Assembly (NCBI RefSeq): GCF_024054195.1
Contig: NZ_JAMXLB010000001.1
Span: forward strand, 2,433,085 to 2,497,084
Length of the DNA stretch: 64,000 nucleotides
Direction of reading: 5' to 3'
Origin: Flavobacterium sp. NRK F7
GTDB lineage: Bacteria > Bacteroidota > Bacteroidia > Flavobacteriales > Flavobacteriaceae
The translations under genes were made by a program, and so were the position numbers. Shown here piece by piece: positions 43,743 through 52,373 of this stretch (positions are counted from its first letter, which is position 1; every line of letters starts with the position of its first letter). The notes below the pieces were generated by a model. The model worked only from the letters and a program-made list of their open reading frames with translations, was not told where the DNA came from and searched no databases.

Positions 43743-44579
43743 ATGATTACAACAGAATTTAGATATGCGTCTCATCCAAATGATGCAAGAAAATATGATA
43801 CTGATGAAATAAGAAAACAATTCCTTATTGAAAATCTATTTCAACCCGATAAAATACAGTTAACGTACTCCATGTATGATAGATATATTGTAGGAGGAAT
43901 TATGCCTGTAACTGAAAATTTACAATTGCAAAGTATTGCTTATTTAAAATCTGAAAACTTTTTGGATAGAAGAGAATTAGGAATTATTAATGTGGGTGGA
44001 AAAGGTAAAGTTACGGTTGATGGTGAAGTATTTGAATTGCATAAAAAAGAAGCTTTATATATAGGGTCTGGAGCAGTATCTGTTTTGTTTTCAAGCAGTG
44101 AACAAAATCCAGCTTTATTTTATATTAATTCTGCTCCTGCTCATAAACATTTTCCAACTAAGAAAGTAACGAAAGAAAATGCTGAAATTGTGCATTTAGG
44201 AGAAGAAAAGTATTCTAATAAAAGAATCATTAATAAGCTTTTAGTAAATAGTGTAGTTGAAACCTGTCAGTTACAAATGGGATTAACAGAACTTTTGCCT
44301 GGAAATGTTTGGAACACCATGCCAGCACATACTCATAATAGAAGAATGGAAGCCTATTTCTATTTTGATTTGGAAGACGGACAAACAATAGCTCATTTTA
44401 TGGGCGAACCCGAACATACAAGGCATCTATTTTTACAAAATAACCAAGCGGTTTTATCTCCAGAGTGGTCTATTCATTCTGGTTCTGGTACATCAAATTA
44501 TTCCTTTATTTGGGGAATGGCGGGTGAAAATTTAGATTATGGAGATATGGATATTGTGACACCAAATGAATTAAAATAA
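43743..44579 (+). CDS. kduI: 5-dehydro-4-deoxy-D-glucuronate isomerase
   Basis: 278 residues, exactly the KduI length. TELLPGNVWNTMPAHTHNRRMEAYFYFD holds the cupin metal ligands (His-x-His and Glu), and EPEHTRHLFLQNNQAVLSPEWSIHSG contains the last His. It converts 5-keto-4-deoxyuronate from pectin lyase products to 3-deoxy-D-glycero-2,5-hexodiulosonate. It is the first gene of a ten-gene operon behind the palindrome. Confidence 0.96.
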   Translation: MITTEFRYASHPNDARKYDTDEIRKQFLIENLFQPDKIQLTYSMYDRYIVGGIMPVTENLQLQSIAYLKSENFLDRRELGIINVGGKGKVTVDGEVFELHKKEALYIGSGAVSVLFSSSEQNPALFYINSAPAHKHFPTKKVTKENAEIVHLGEEKYSNKRIINKLLVNSVVETCQLQMGLTELLPGNVWNTMPAHTHNRRMEAYFYFDLEDGQTIAHFMGEPEHTRHLFLQNNQAVLSPEWSIHSGSGTSNYSFIWGMAGENLDYGDMDIVTPNELK

Positions 44580-44580
44580 G

Positions 44581-45366
44581 ATGAATTTATTTGATTTAAA
44601 AGGGAAAAGAGCTTTAATAACAGGTGGAACACATGGCCTAGGTATGGCCATGGCAGAAGGATTAGCAACTGCTGGTGCTGAATTAGTAATTACAGGTACT
44701 ACACCTGCAAAAATGGAAGAAGCTTTAAATTATTATAAAGGTAAAGGATATGGCGCTTCCGGTTATTTATTTGATGTTACCAATGAATTAGATGCTGCCA
44801 AATATTTTTCAATCATTACGAAAGAATTAGGAGACATACATATATTAGTTAATAATGCAGGAATAATCAAGAGAGAATTAGCGGTTAGTATGCCTGTATC
44901 CGATTTTAGAAAAGTAATTGATGTGGATTTAGTTGGTCCTTTCATAATGTCACAATTAGTAGCGAAACAAATGATAGAAAGAAGAGAAGGAAAAATTATC
45001 AATATCTGTTCTATGATGAGTGAATTGGGTCGTAATACGGTTTCAGCTTATGCAGCGGCAAAAGGGGGTTTGAAAATGCTAACAAAGAATTTAGCCACGG
45101 AATGGGCAAAATATAATATTCAAGTTAATGGAATTGGACCTGGATATTTTGCTACCTCACAAACAGAACCCATTCGTGTAGATGGTCATCCTTTTAATGA
45201 TTTTATAATTAATAGAACGCCGGCAGCTCGATGGGGAAACCCTGATGATTTAGCTGGAACTGTCATTTTTTTAGCCTCTAAAGCAAGTGACTTTGTAAAT
45301 GGTCAAATTATATATGTTGATGGTGGCATATTGGCTACTATTGGTAAACCTTCTAACGAAGACTAA
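44581..45366 (+). CDS. kduD: 2-deoxy-D-gluconate 3-dehydrogenase / KduD-type SDR
   Basis: 261 residues. Short-chain dehydrogenase: TGGTHGLGMAMAEGL binds NAD, NNAGI is the structural motif, Ser in NICSMMS, and YAAAKGG the catalytic Tyr-Lys. IIYVDGGILATIGKP is the classic KduD end. It reduces the KduI product to 2-keto-3-deoxygluconate. It begins 1 base after kduI. Confidence 0.95.
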   Translation: MNLFDLKGKRALITGGTHGLGMAMAEGLATAGAELVITGTTPAKMEEALNYYKGKGYGASGYLFDVTNELDAAKYFSIITKELGDIHILVNNAGIIKRELAVSMPVSDFRKVIDVDLVGPFIMSQLVAKQMIERREGKIINICSMMSELGRNTVSAYAAAKGGLKMLTKNLATEWAKYNIQVNGIGPGYFATSQTEPIRVDGHPFNDFIINRTPAARWGNPDDLAGTVIFLASKASDFVNGQIIYVDGGILATIGKPSNED

Positions 45367-45376
45367 TTTTATTAAA

Positions 45377-46777
45377 ATGAGCAAATACTTTATAAACGAT
45401 AATTTTCTTCTTGAAAATAAATATGCGGAAGAGTTATATCATAACTATTCTAAAAACCAACCTATTATAGATTATCACAATCATTTATCTCCTCAATTAA
45501 TTGCAGAGGATCATGTTTTTGAAAATATAACTAAAGTGTGGATTAATGGCGATCATTATAAATGGAGAGCGATGCGTACTTTGGGTGTTAACGAACAATT
45601 TATAACAGGAAATGCTTCTGACAGAGAGAAATTTCAACAATGGGGAAAAACCGTTCCTTATACCATGAGAAATCCTTTGTATCATTGGACACATTTAGAA
45701 TTAGCACGCTATTTTGACATCCACGAATTATTAAATGAAAAATCGGCTAATACTATTTATGATGCTGCAACTGAAAAAATAAAAACAAATGCTTTTAGCA
45801 CTCAAAATTTATTGCGCAAAGTAAATGCAGAGTTAGTTTGTACTACTGAAGATCCAATTGATAACTTAAAGTATCATAAGCAAGTAGCAAATAGTAATTT
45901 TGAAATAAAAGTCAGTACTGCTTTTAGGCCTGATAAAGCTATTTTAATAGCCAATGAGGGTTATAATGACTACTTAGATACTTTGGCTTCCGTTTCAGGA
46001 ATAGAAATTAATTCGTATACCAATTTATGTGAAGCGCTTTTAAAAAGAATGCATTATTTTAATGAAAATGGATGTAAACTTTCAGATCATGGTTTAGAGC
46101 ATATTTATTATGAAAATTTTACGGCTGCTGAAATTGATACGATATTTAAAAGAAAGCGTCAAAATGGAGTTTTAAATCAGGAAGAAATTTTAAAATTTCA
46201 AAGTGCCATTTTATTGTTTCTCTCAGAATCTTATCATGAATTAGGTTGGGTACAGCAATTTCACTTAGGTGCTTTACGAAATAATAATGCACGCATGCAT
46301 CGTATTTTAGGACCAGATACGGGTTGGGATTCCATTGGAGATTATCCACAGGCTCAAAAACTAGCCGCTTTTTTAAATGCTTTAGACAGCAATGATAAAT
46401 TGACTAAAACGATAATTTATAATTTAAATCCATCTGATAATGAAGTGATGGCAACTATGATTGGTAATTTTAATGATGGAAGTATAAAAGGGAAAGTGCA
46501 ATTGGGTTCTGGATGGTGGTTTTTAGATCAAAAAGACGGTATGACCAAACAATTAAATGCCTTATCCAATATGGGATTAATTAGCTGTTTTATAGGTATG
46601 TTAACCGATTCTAGAAGTTTTTTATCTTTTCCTAGACACGAATATTTTAGAAGAATATTATGCAATCTTTTAGGAGATGAAATTCAAAGAGGGGAATTAC
46701 CAAATGAAATGGAATGGATTGGTAAAATGGTAGCCGATATTAGTTATCATAACGCTAAAGAATATTTTAATTTTTAA
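45377..46777 (+). CDS. uxaC: Uronate isomerase
   Basis: 466 residues from ATG 45377 (MSKYFINDNFLLENKYAEEL). An upstream in-frame start at 45299 would overlap kduD by 68 bases and is not credible. IIDYHNHLSPQLIAED carries the His-x-His metal pair of the amidohydrolase fold; LRNNNARMHRILGPDTGWDSIGDY and GWWFLDQKDGM are UxaC signatures. It converts galacturonate to tagaturonate (and glucuronate to fructuronate). Confidence 0.95.
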   Translation: MSKYFINDNFLLENKYAEELYHNYSKNQPIIDYHNHLSPQLIAEDHVFENITKVWINGDHYKWRAMRTLGVNEQFITGNASDREKFQQWGKTVPYTMRNPLYHWTHLELARYFDIHELLNEKSANTIYDAATEKIKTNAFSTQNLLRKVNAELVCTTEDPIDNLKYHKQVANSNFEIKVSTAFRPDKAILIANEGYNDYLDTLASVSGIEINSYTNLCEALLKRMHYFNENGCKLSDHGLEHIYYENFTAAEIDTIFKRKRQNGVLNQEEILKFQSAILLFLSESYHELGWVQQFHLGALRNNNARMHRILGPDTGWDSIGDYPQAQKLAAFLNALDSNDKLTKTIIYNLNPSDNEVMATMIGNFNDGSIKGKVQLGSGWWFLDQKDGMTKQLNALSNMGLISCFIGMLTDSRSFLSFPRHEYFRRILCNLLGDEIQRGELPNEMEWIGKMVADISYHNAKEYFNF

Positions 46778-46781
46778 AATT

Positions 46782-47129
46782 ATGTCAAGTACAACACTAT
46801 TTTTTAATGATGATAGTATCAGTTGGGAATTTGTAACCGATAAAATACAAAGAAAAATAATGGGTTTTGATGAAACTATGATGATGGTAAAAGTTCATTT
46901 TGAAACAGGTGGTATTGGCACGATTCATTCTCATAAGCATACACAAACAACCTACATTACAGAAGGTGTTTTTGAAGTAATTATCGATAATGAAACCAAA
47001 ACCTTACAAGGGGGTGATTCTTTTTTTATTCCTTCCAATGTTAGGCATGGCGTGATTTGTAAAAAAGCAGGAATTTTAATTGATGTTTTTCACCCAATGA
47101 GAAACGATTTTATTACTAATGAAACATAG
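46782..47129 (+). CDS. kdgF: KdgF-type cupin (unsaturated uronate ring opening)
   Basis: 115 residues, one cupin. GTIHSHKHTQTTYITEGVFEV provides His-x-His and Gln, and IPSNVRHGVICKKAG the last His. KdgF opens 4,5-unsaturated galacturonate to linear 5-keto-4-deoxyuronate, the substrate of KduI. The operon context makes this more likely than a regulatory cupin. Confidence 0.88.
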   Translation: MSSTTLFFNDDSISWEFVTDKIQRKIMGFDETMMMVKVHFETGGIGTIHSHKHTQTTYITEGVFEVIIDNETKTLQGGDSFFIPSNVRHGVICKKAGILIDVFHPMRNDFITNET

Positions 47130-47131
47130 AA

Positions 47132-48154
47132 ATGAATACAGTAGTTAGTTTTGGAGAAATCATGTTGCGTTTGTCAACTGAAAGACATTTGCGATTCGGC
47201 CAATCAAAAAGTTTTGCTGCATCTTATGGTGGAGGCGAATTCAATGTCGCTGTTTCGTTAGCAAATTATGGCATTGAGGCAGAATTTGTAACGCGCATAC
47301 CAGATAATGAAATCGGTCATTGTGCTTTAAAAGAAATGCGTAAAATGAATGTTATTTCCGAAAATGTTCTTTTTGGTGGCGATCGATTAGGTATTTATTT
47401 TTTAGAAACAGGTGCAGGAAATAGAGGCAGTAATGTCGTTTATGATAGAGCCAATAGTGCAATTGCAACGATTCAACCAGGTACTTTTGATTGGGAAAAA
47501 ATTCTAAAGGGAAAAACATGGTTTCATTGGAGTGGCATTACTCCCGCAATTTCACAAAATGCTGCTGACGAATGTTTGTTAGCTATTAAAACGGCTCATA
47601 AATTAGGTCTAACCATTTCATGTGACTTAAATTATCGCTCTAAACTATGGAAATATGGTAGAACTCCTGCAGACATTATGCCTGAATTACTTCAATATTG
47701 TCATGTTATTTTAGGAGATATAGACACAGCTTATTTTATGTTAGGAAAAGAAAAAGTAGCTCCAAACTATGCAGATGAAAATGCATTGCCTAGTTTATAT
47801 GAAAAACTTTTTGATCATTGTAAGAATTTAAAAATAGCGGCTACCACCTTACGCTATTCCATTAATGCATCACACCAAAAAATTGGAGGTATTTTATATG
47901 ATGGGAAAAAAATTTATAAAGCAGCAGTTAAAGAAGTTACACCAGTTGTCGATAGAGTAGGTACAGGTGATGCTTTTATGGGAGGGTTAATTTATGGGTT
48001 ATTAAATCCATCTTTTGAAAATCAAAAAACATTAGAATTTGCAGTAGCTGCTTGCTGTTTAAAACATACTATTGTGGGGGATTATAATTTAGCTACTTTA
48101 GAAGAAATAGAGCATATTATTGAAGGAGATGGTTCTGCAAAAGTGTCTCGTTAA
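47132..48154 (+). CDS. kdgK: 2-keto-3-deoxygluconate kinase (PfkB family)
   Basis: 340 residues. FGEIMLRLSTERHLRFGQSK is the KdgK-type start and VDRVGTGDAFMGGLIYG carries the PfkB signature with the catalytic Asp. It phosphorylates KDG from both the UxaA and KduD branches to KDPG for Eda. Nearest neighbours confirm the role. Confidence 0.92.
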   Translation: MNTVVSFGEIMLRLSTERHLRFGQSKSFAASYGGGEFNVAVSLANYGIEAEFVTRIPDNEIGHCALKEMRKMNVISENVLFGGDRLGIYFLETGAGNRGSNVVYDRANSAIATIQPGTFDWEKILKGKTWFHWSGITPAISQNAADECLLAIKTAHKLGLTISCDLNYRSKLWKYGRTPADIMPELLQYCHVILGDIDTAYFMLGKEKVAPNYADENALPSLYEKLFDHCKNLKIAATTLRYSINASHQKIGGILYDGKKIYKAAVKEVTPVVDRVGTGDAFMGGLIYGLLNPSFENQKTLEFAVAACCLKHTIVGDYNLATLEEIEHIIEGDGSAKVSR

Positions 48155-48174
48155 ATAGCTTCAAATTTAAAAAG

Positions 48175-48693
48175 ATGATTACATTAAAGAAAATATCGCA
48201 TTTAACAGGTTTTTCTATTTCAACGGTTTCTAAAGCCTTGAATGACAAAGATGATATTAATCATGATACCAAAAAAATAATTCAAGATTATGCATGTAAA
48301 ATCAATTATAAACCTAATAAAAACGCTCTAGCACTTCGAGGTTGTAAATCCTATATTGTAGCGGTTATTGTACCTAAAATAAACGACTCAATTTATAGTG
48401 ATATTCTTTGTGAATTAGAATTAAGTGCTACAAAATTCGGATATCGTATTATGTTATTTCAATCTTTCGAAGAAATTAATAAAGTGACCGAATATTTGTA
48501 TGATGTAAATGATGGGAGTGTGGATGCGGCAATCGTTTTTTCAGCATTTGACGAAAAAATTATCCGTTACAAACATGCCCCCAATAAAAATATTCCAGTA
48601 GCGTGTATTCAAATTCAAAAAGAAGAAAGTAATAGCGTGTCTAAAACCTATTGTTTATCCATTTTCGAAAATTTATTAAAAAATATAAAATAG
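48175..48693 (+). CDS. Truncated LacI-family regulator
   Basis: 172 residues, half the normal length. The HTH is intact (ITLKKISHLTGFSISTVSKALNDKDDI) with the hinge helix (YKPNKNALALRGCKS), and the first part of the periplasmic-binding-like domain is present (YIVAVIVPKINDSIYSDIL; DAAIVFSAFDE). The frame ends at YCLSIFENLLKNIK with no C-terminal subdomain, and eda starts 2 bases later, so the loss looks like a deletion rather than a frameshift. It may still bind DNA, perhaps without sensing a sugar. Confidence 0.82.
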   Translation: MITLKKISHLTGFSISTVSKALNDKDDINHDTKKIIQDYACKINYKPNKNALALRGCKSYIVAVIVPKINDSIYSDILCELELSATKFGYRIMLFQSFEEINKVTEYLYDVNDGSVDAAIVFSAFDEKIIRYKHAPNKNIPVACIQIQKEESNSVSKTYCLSIFENLLKNIK

Positions 48694-48695
48694 TT

Positions 48696-49364
48696 ATGGC
48701 TCAATTTACTCGTATTGAAGTATTTCAAAAAATGAAAGAAACGGGCTTAGTACCATTGTACTATAACGCTGATATTGAAATTTGTAAAAAAGTTATAAAA
48801 GCTTGCTATGATGGTGGTGCGCGCTTATTTGAATTTACTTCAAGAGGAGATTTTGCACATCTCGTTTTTACAGAATTAATACAATATACTACAAAAGAAT
48901 TGCCAGAAATGATTTTGGGTGTAGGCTCAGTAACAGATGCAGCTGCAGCATCTTTATATATGTTATTGGGAGCAAATTTTATAGTAACTCCTGTCTTAAG
49001 AGAAGATATTGCAATCGTTTGTAACCGAAGAAAAGTGTTATGGTCACCAGGTTGTGGTTCATTAACTGAAATCGCTAAAGCTGAAGAATTAGGCTGCGAA
49101 ATTGTAAAATTATTTCCGGGTGATATATACGGTCCTAATTTTGTAAAAAGTGCCTTAGCACCCCAACCATGGACTTCTATTATGCCAACGGGTGGAGTCT
49201 CTCCAAATGAAGAAAGTTTAACCAGCTGGTTTCAAGCAGGAGTAACATGTGTTGGAATGGGGTCACAATTAATTTCCCACGAAATCATTAAGAATCAAGA
49301 GTATATTGTACTTACCAATCAAGTAAAAAATACTTTGGCAATCATTCAAAAAATAAGAAAATAA
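48696..49364 (+). CDS. eda: KDPG/KHG aldolase
   Basis: 222 residues from ATG 48696 (MAQFTRIEVFQKM); a longer start at 48651 would overlap the LacI frame and adds no family sequence. GGARLFEFTSRGDFA, LGVGSVTDAAAASLY, ANFIVTPVL and CEIVKLFPGDIYGP (Schiff-base Lys) and IMPTGGVSP are Eda hallmarks. It splits KDPG to pyruvate and glyceraldehyde-3-phosphate. Confidence 0.93.
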   Translation: MAQFTRIEVFQKMKETGLVPLYYNADIEICKKVIKACYDGGARLFEFTSRGDFAHLVFTELIQYTTKELPEMILGVGSVTDAAAASLYMLLGANFIVTPVLREDIAIVCNRRKVLWSPGCGSLTEIAKAEELGCEIVKLFPGDIYGPNFVKSALAPQPWTSIMPTGGVSPNEESLTSWFQAGVTCVGMGSQLISHEIIKNQEYIVLTNQVKNTLAIIQKIRK

Positions 49365-49405
49365 TACTATCAATTTTAAAAAAATAGAGCTAAATACAAA
49401 ATATT

Positions 49406-50854
49406 ATGAGTGAAATAACTCCAAAAAAGACCAGTCATTTTAGATGGACCATTTGTGGACTTCTATTTTTAGCAACTACGATAAATTACTTGGATCGACA
49501 AGTACTTTCCTTAACTTGGAAAGATTATATCGCTCCAGAATTCCATTGGACAAATAACGATTACGGAAACATAACTGCATTGTTTTCTATATTTTATGCA
49601 GTTTCACTATTATTTGCTGGTCGTTTTGTGGACCTTATGGATACCAAAAAAGGTTTTTTATGGGCAATAGGCGTTTGGTCTGTAGGTGCTTGTTTACATG
49701 CTTTTGCTGGTATTGCTACTTCTGGTTATCTAACAGGTAGTTGGTTTGTAGGGTTCCAAGAAGCAAAAGATAGTATTGCAACCATTAATGATACTGGGTT
49801 AATAATTTCAGTAAGTGTCACTTTATTCATTTTCGCACGTTTTGTTCTTGCTCTAGGAGAAGCAGGTAATTTTCCTGCTGCCATCAAAACAACGGCTGAA
49901 TATTTTCCAAAGAAAGATAGAGCTTTCTCTACAAGTATTTTTAATGCTGGAGCAACTGTTGGCGCTTTATTAGCTCCAGCGACTATTCCGTTTATTGCAA
50001 AAGCTTACGGCTGGGAAATGGCTTTTATAATTATTGGGGCTTTAGGGTTTGTTTGGATGGGATTTTGGATATTTATATACGAGAAACCTGAGAAACATCC
50101 GAGAGTTAGTGCAGCTGAATTAGCATACATACAACAAGATACTATTTTGGATAGTACAATTGAAGGATATGTTCCAGAATCTTCTAAAAAGCCATCTTTA
50201 CTCGAATGTTTTAAATACAAGCAAACTTGGGCATTTGCTTTTGGCAAATTCATGACCGATGGTGTTTGGTGGTTTTTCTTATTTTGGACCCCAGCTTATT
50301 TAAGTTCAGTATATCAAATGGATTCCACTGAAGCTGCATTTCCACTATTTATTTTATACACGATTACGTTAGTTTCAATTGTAGGGGGTTGGTTACCAAC
50401 ATATTTTGTAGACAAGAAAGGAATGAATCCTTATGAAGGAAGAATGAAAGCCATGCTAATTTTTGCTTTTTTTCCACTATTAGCCTTAGTAGCACAACCT
50501 TTAGGTCATTATACGTATTGGATTCCAGTAATTATAATTGGTATTGCTGGAGCAGCACATCAAGCATGGTCCGCCAATATTTTTACAACTGTAGGCGATA
50601 TGTTCCCTAAAAAAGCTATCGCAACGGTAACTGGAATTGGAGGTCTAGCAGGTGGTTTAGGTTCAACATTAATCAATAAAGGATCAGGAGTATTATTTGA
50701 TTTTAGCGAAAATACAAATATGGTATTCCTTGGATTTAAAGGAATCGAAGCTGGATATTTCATTATTTTTTCAATATGTGCCGTATGTTATCTAATTGGT
50801 TGGATGGTAATGAAAACTTTGGTACCGAAATACAGTCCGATTACTGATTTATAA
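49406..50854 (+). CDS. exuT: MFS hexuronate transporter (ExuT-like)
   Basis: 482 residues with about 12 spans. TTINYLDRQVLSLTW is the anion:cation symporter-type MFS start; FARFVLALGEAGNFPAAIKTTAEYFPKKDRAFSTSIFNAG is read in parts as the ExuT/GudP signature; WGFxF-like WWFFLFWTPAYLS follows. An unusual ~25-residue loop (GYLTGSWFVGFQEAKDS) lies at about 112-130. It should import galacturonate and glucuronate by proton symport. Confidence 0.9.
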   Translation: MSEITPKKTSHFRWTICGLLFLATTINYLDRQVLSLTWKDYIAPEFHWTNNDYGNITALFSIFYAVSLLFAGRFVDLMDTKKGFLWAIGVWSVGACLHAFAGIATSGYLTGSWFVGFQEAKDSIATINDTGLIISVSVTLFIFARFVLALGEAGNFPAAIKTTAEYFPKKDRAFSTSIFNAGATVGALLAPATIPFIAKAYGWEMAFIIIGALGFVWMGFWIFIYEKPEKHPRVSAAELAYIQQDTILDSTIEGYVPESSKKPSLLECFKYKQTWAFAFGKFMTDGVWWFFLFWTPAYLSSVYQMDSTEAAFPLFILYTITLVSIVGGWLPTYFVDKKGMNPYEGRMKAMLIFAFFPLLALVAQPLGHYTYWIPVIIIGIAGAAHQAWSANIFTTVGDMFPKKAIATVTGIGGLAGGLGSTLINKGSGVLFDFSENTNMVFLGFKGIEAGYFIIFSICAVCYLIGWMVMKTLVPKYSPITDL

Positions 50855-50899
50855 ATGAACCCGTAATTACTTTATAAATAAAAAGTAAATTTTAAAGAA

Positions 50900-52363
50900 A
50901 TGGAAAATATAATAAAACAAAAATTAAATAGAGCAAGCATACAAGAACCAGTTTCTTTTCCTATCAAAGTGGTACAATTTGGTGAAGGTAATTTCTTAAG
51001 AGCCTTTGTAGACTATGCTTTTCAAAGATTGAATACGGAACTCGAATTTAATGCTGGTATTGCAGTGGTACAGCCCCTTGCAGGTGGTTTAGTGCATATG
51101 CTAAATGATCAAGATGGATTATATACTTTATTCATGAATGGTGTAAAGAAAGGGGAAAAAATTCAAGATATAGCCTTAATTAAAAATGTAGTTAAAGGCG
51201 TTAATCCCTATACTGAATTTAAAAACTTCTTAAATTTAGCAAAAGAAGAAGCGTTACAATTTATAATTTCAAATACGACAGAAGCAGGTATCGAATTTGT
51301 AGAAACCGATCTGCCAACCATGCAACCACCAGCTTCGTTTCCTGCGAAATTAGCTATTCTTTTACACGAAAGATTTCAACATTTTAAAGGCGATTTTACC
51401 AAAGGAGTAACCATTATTCCTTGTGAATTAATTAATTATAATGCAACCACTTTAAAGAATATATTATTACAATATTGTGATTTATGGAAGTTAGATAACA
51501 CATTTAAAACATGGTTAGTAGAGGCTTGTACATATCACAATACTTTAGTTGATAGAATTGTTCCTGGTTATCCAAAAAATGAAATTGAAGAATACAATAA
51601 TAAACTTGATTATTCCGATAATTTAATTGTTACAGCCGAACCTTTTTTTCTTTGGGTTATTGAAGGAGATGAAGCTTTAAAGCAAAAGTTACCTTTTCAT
51701 AAAACCGATTTGAATGTGAAAATTGTGGATGACATGCAAGATTTTAGAACCTTAAAAGTTCGTATTTTAAATGGAGCCCATACTGCCATGGTACCTTTTT
51801 CTATTTTATATGGAAATGAAACAGTAAGAGAAACAGTAGACGGTACATTTACAGGAAACTTTGTTAAAGAAGTAATTTCCGAAATTAATAGTACGCTAGA
51901 CATGAATCCTGTTGAAATTGCCAATTACGCAGAAGAGGTAATGGATCGGTTTAGAAATCCATTTATCATTCATAAATTATCGGACATTGCTTTAAATACA
52001 GTTTCAAAATTTAAAGTAAGGGTATTGCCTAGTTTATTAAAATATGTTACCAATACTCAAAAACTACCTGTCCATCTTGGTTTTTCATTAGCTTGTTTAA
52101 TTCAATTTTACAAAGGAGATTGGAACGGAAAAGCATTACCTATTAAAGATAACGCTGAAATAATATCATTTTTTAATACACTTTGGAAAACCAAAGACTT
52201 ACCAAAAATTGTAAATTCAACTTTAGAAAATACAGATTTTTGGGAATGTAATTTACTAGAAGTAAAAGGATTAGCTGAAGCTGTTGTAACAGCTCTAACT
52301 GAAATTGAAACCAATGGAATTGAAATTGGCTTTGAAAATTTTAAAATGAAATTCAATTCTTAA
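50900..52363 (+). CDS. uxaB: Tagaturonate reductase
   Basis: 487 residues. VVQFGEGNFLRAFVDYAFQ is the N-terminal NAD-binding start of UxaB/mannitol dehydrogenase type enzymes, with YTLFMNG and TTEAGIEF as UxaB markers, and VRILNGAHTAMVPFSILYG the active-site Lys-less segment typical of the group. It reduces tagaturonate to altronate with NADH. It lies between the transporter and uxaA. Confidence 0.93.
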   Translation: MENIIKQKLNRASIQEPVSFPIKVVQFGEGNFLRAFVDYAFQRLNTELEFNAGIAVVQPLAGGLVHMLNDQDGLYTLFMNGVKKGEKIQDIALIKNVVKGVNPYTEFKNFLNLAKEEALQFIISNTTEAGIEFVETDLPTMQPPASFPAKLAILLHERFQHFKGDFTKGVTIIPCELINYNATTLKNILLQYCDLWKLDNTFKTWLVEACTYHNTLVDRIVPGYPKNEIEEYNNKLDYSDNLIVTAEPFFLWVIEGDEALKQKLPFHKTDLNVKIVDDMQDFRTLKVRILNGAHTAMVPFSILYGNETVRETVDGTFTGNFVKEVISEINSTLDMNPVEIANYAEEVMDRFRNPFIIHKLSDIALNTVSKFKVRVLPSLLKYVTNTQKLPVHLGFSLACLIQFYKGDWNGKALPIKDNAEIISFFNTLWKTKDLPKIVNSTLENTDFWECNLLEVKGLAEAVVTALTEIETNGIEIGFENFKMKFNS

Positions 52364-52373
52364 GAAGGTAATC

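Noticed and set aside
45299-45376. Longer N-terminus for uxaC
   Set aside because: It would overlap kduD by 68 bases and adds residues not seen in uronate isomerases; ATG 45377 gives the normal 466 residues.
48651-48695. Longer N-terminus for eda
   Set aside because: It overlaps the truncated LacI frame; ATG 48696 gives the usual aldolase start and length.
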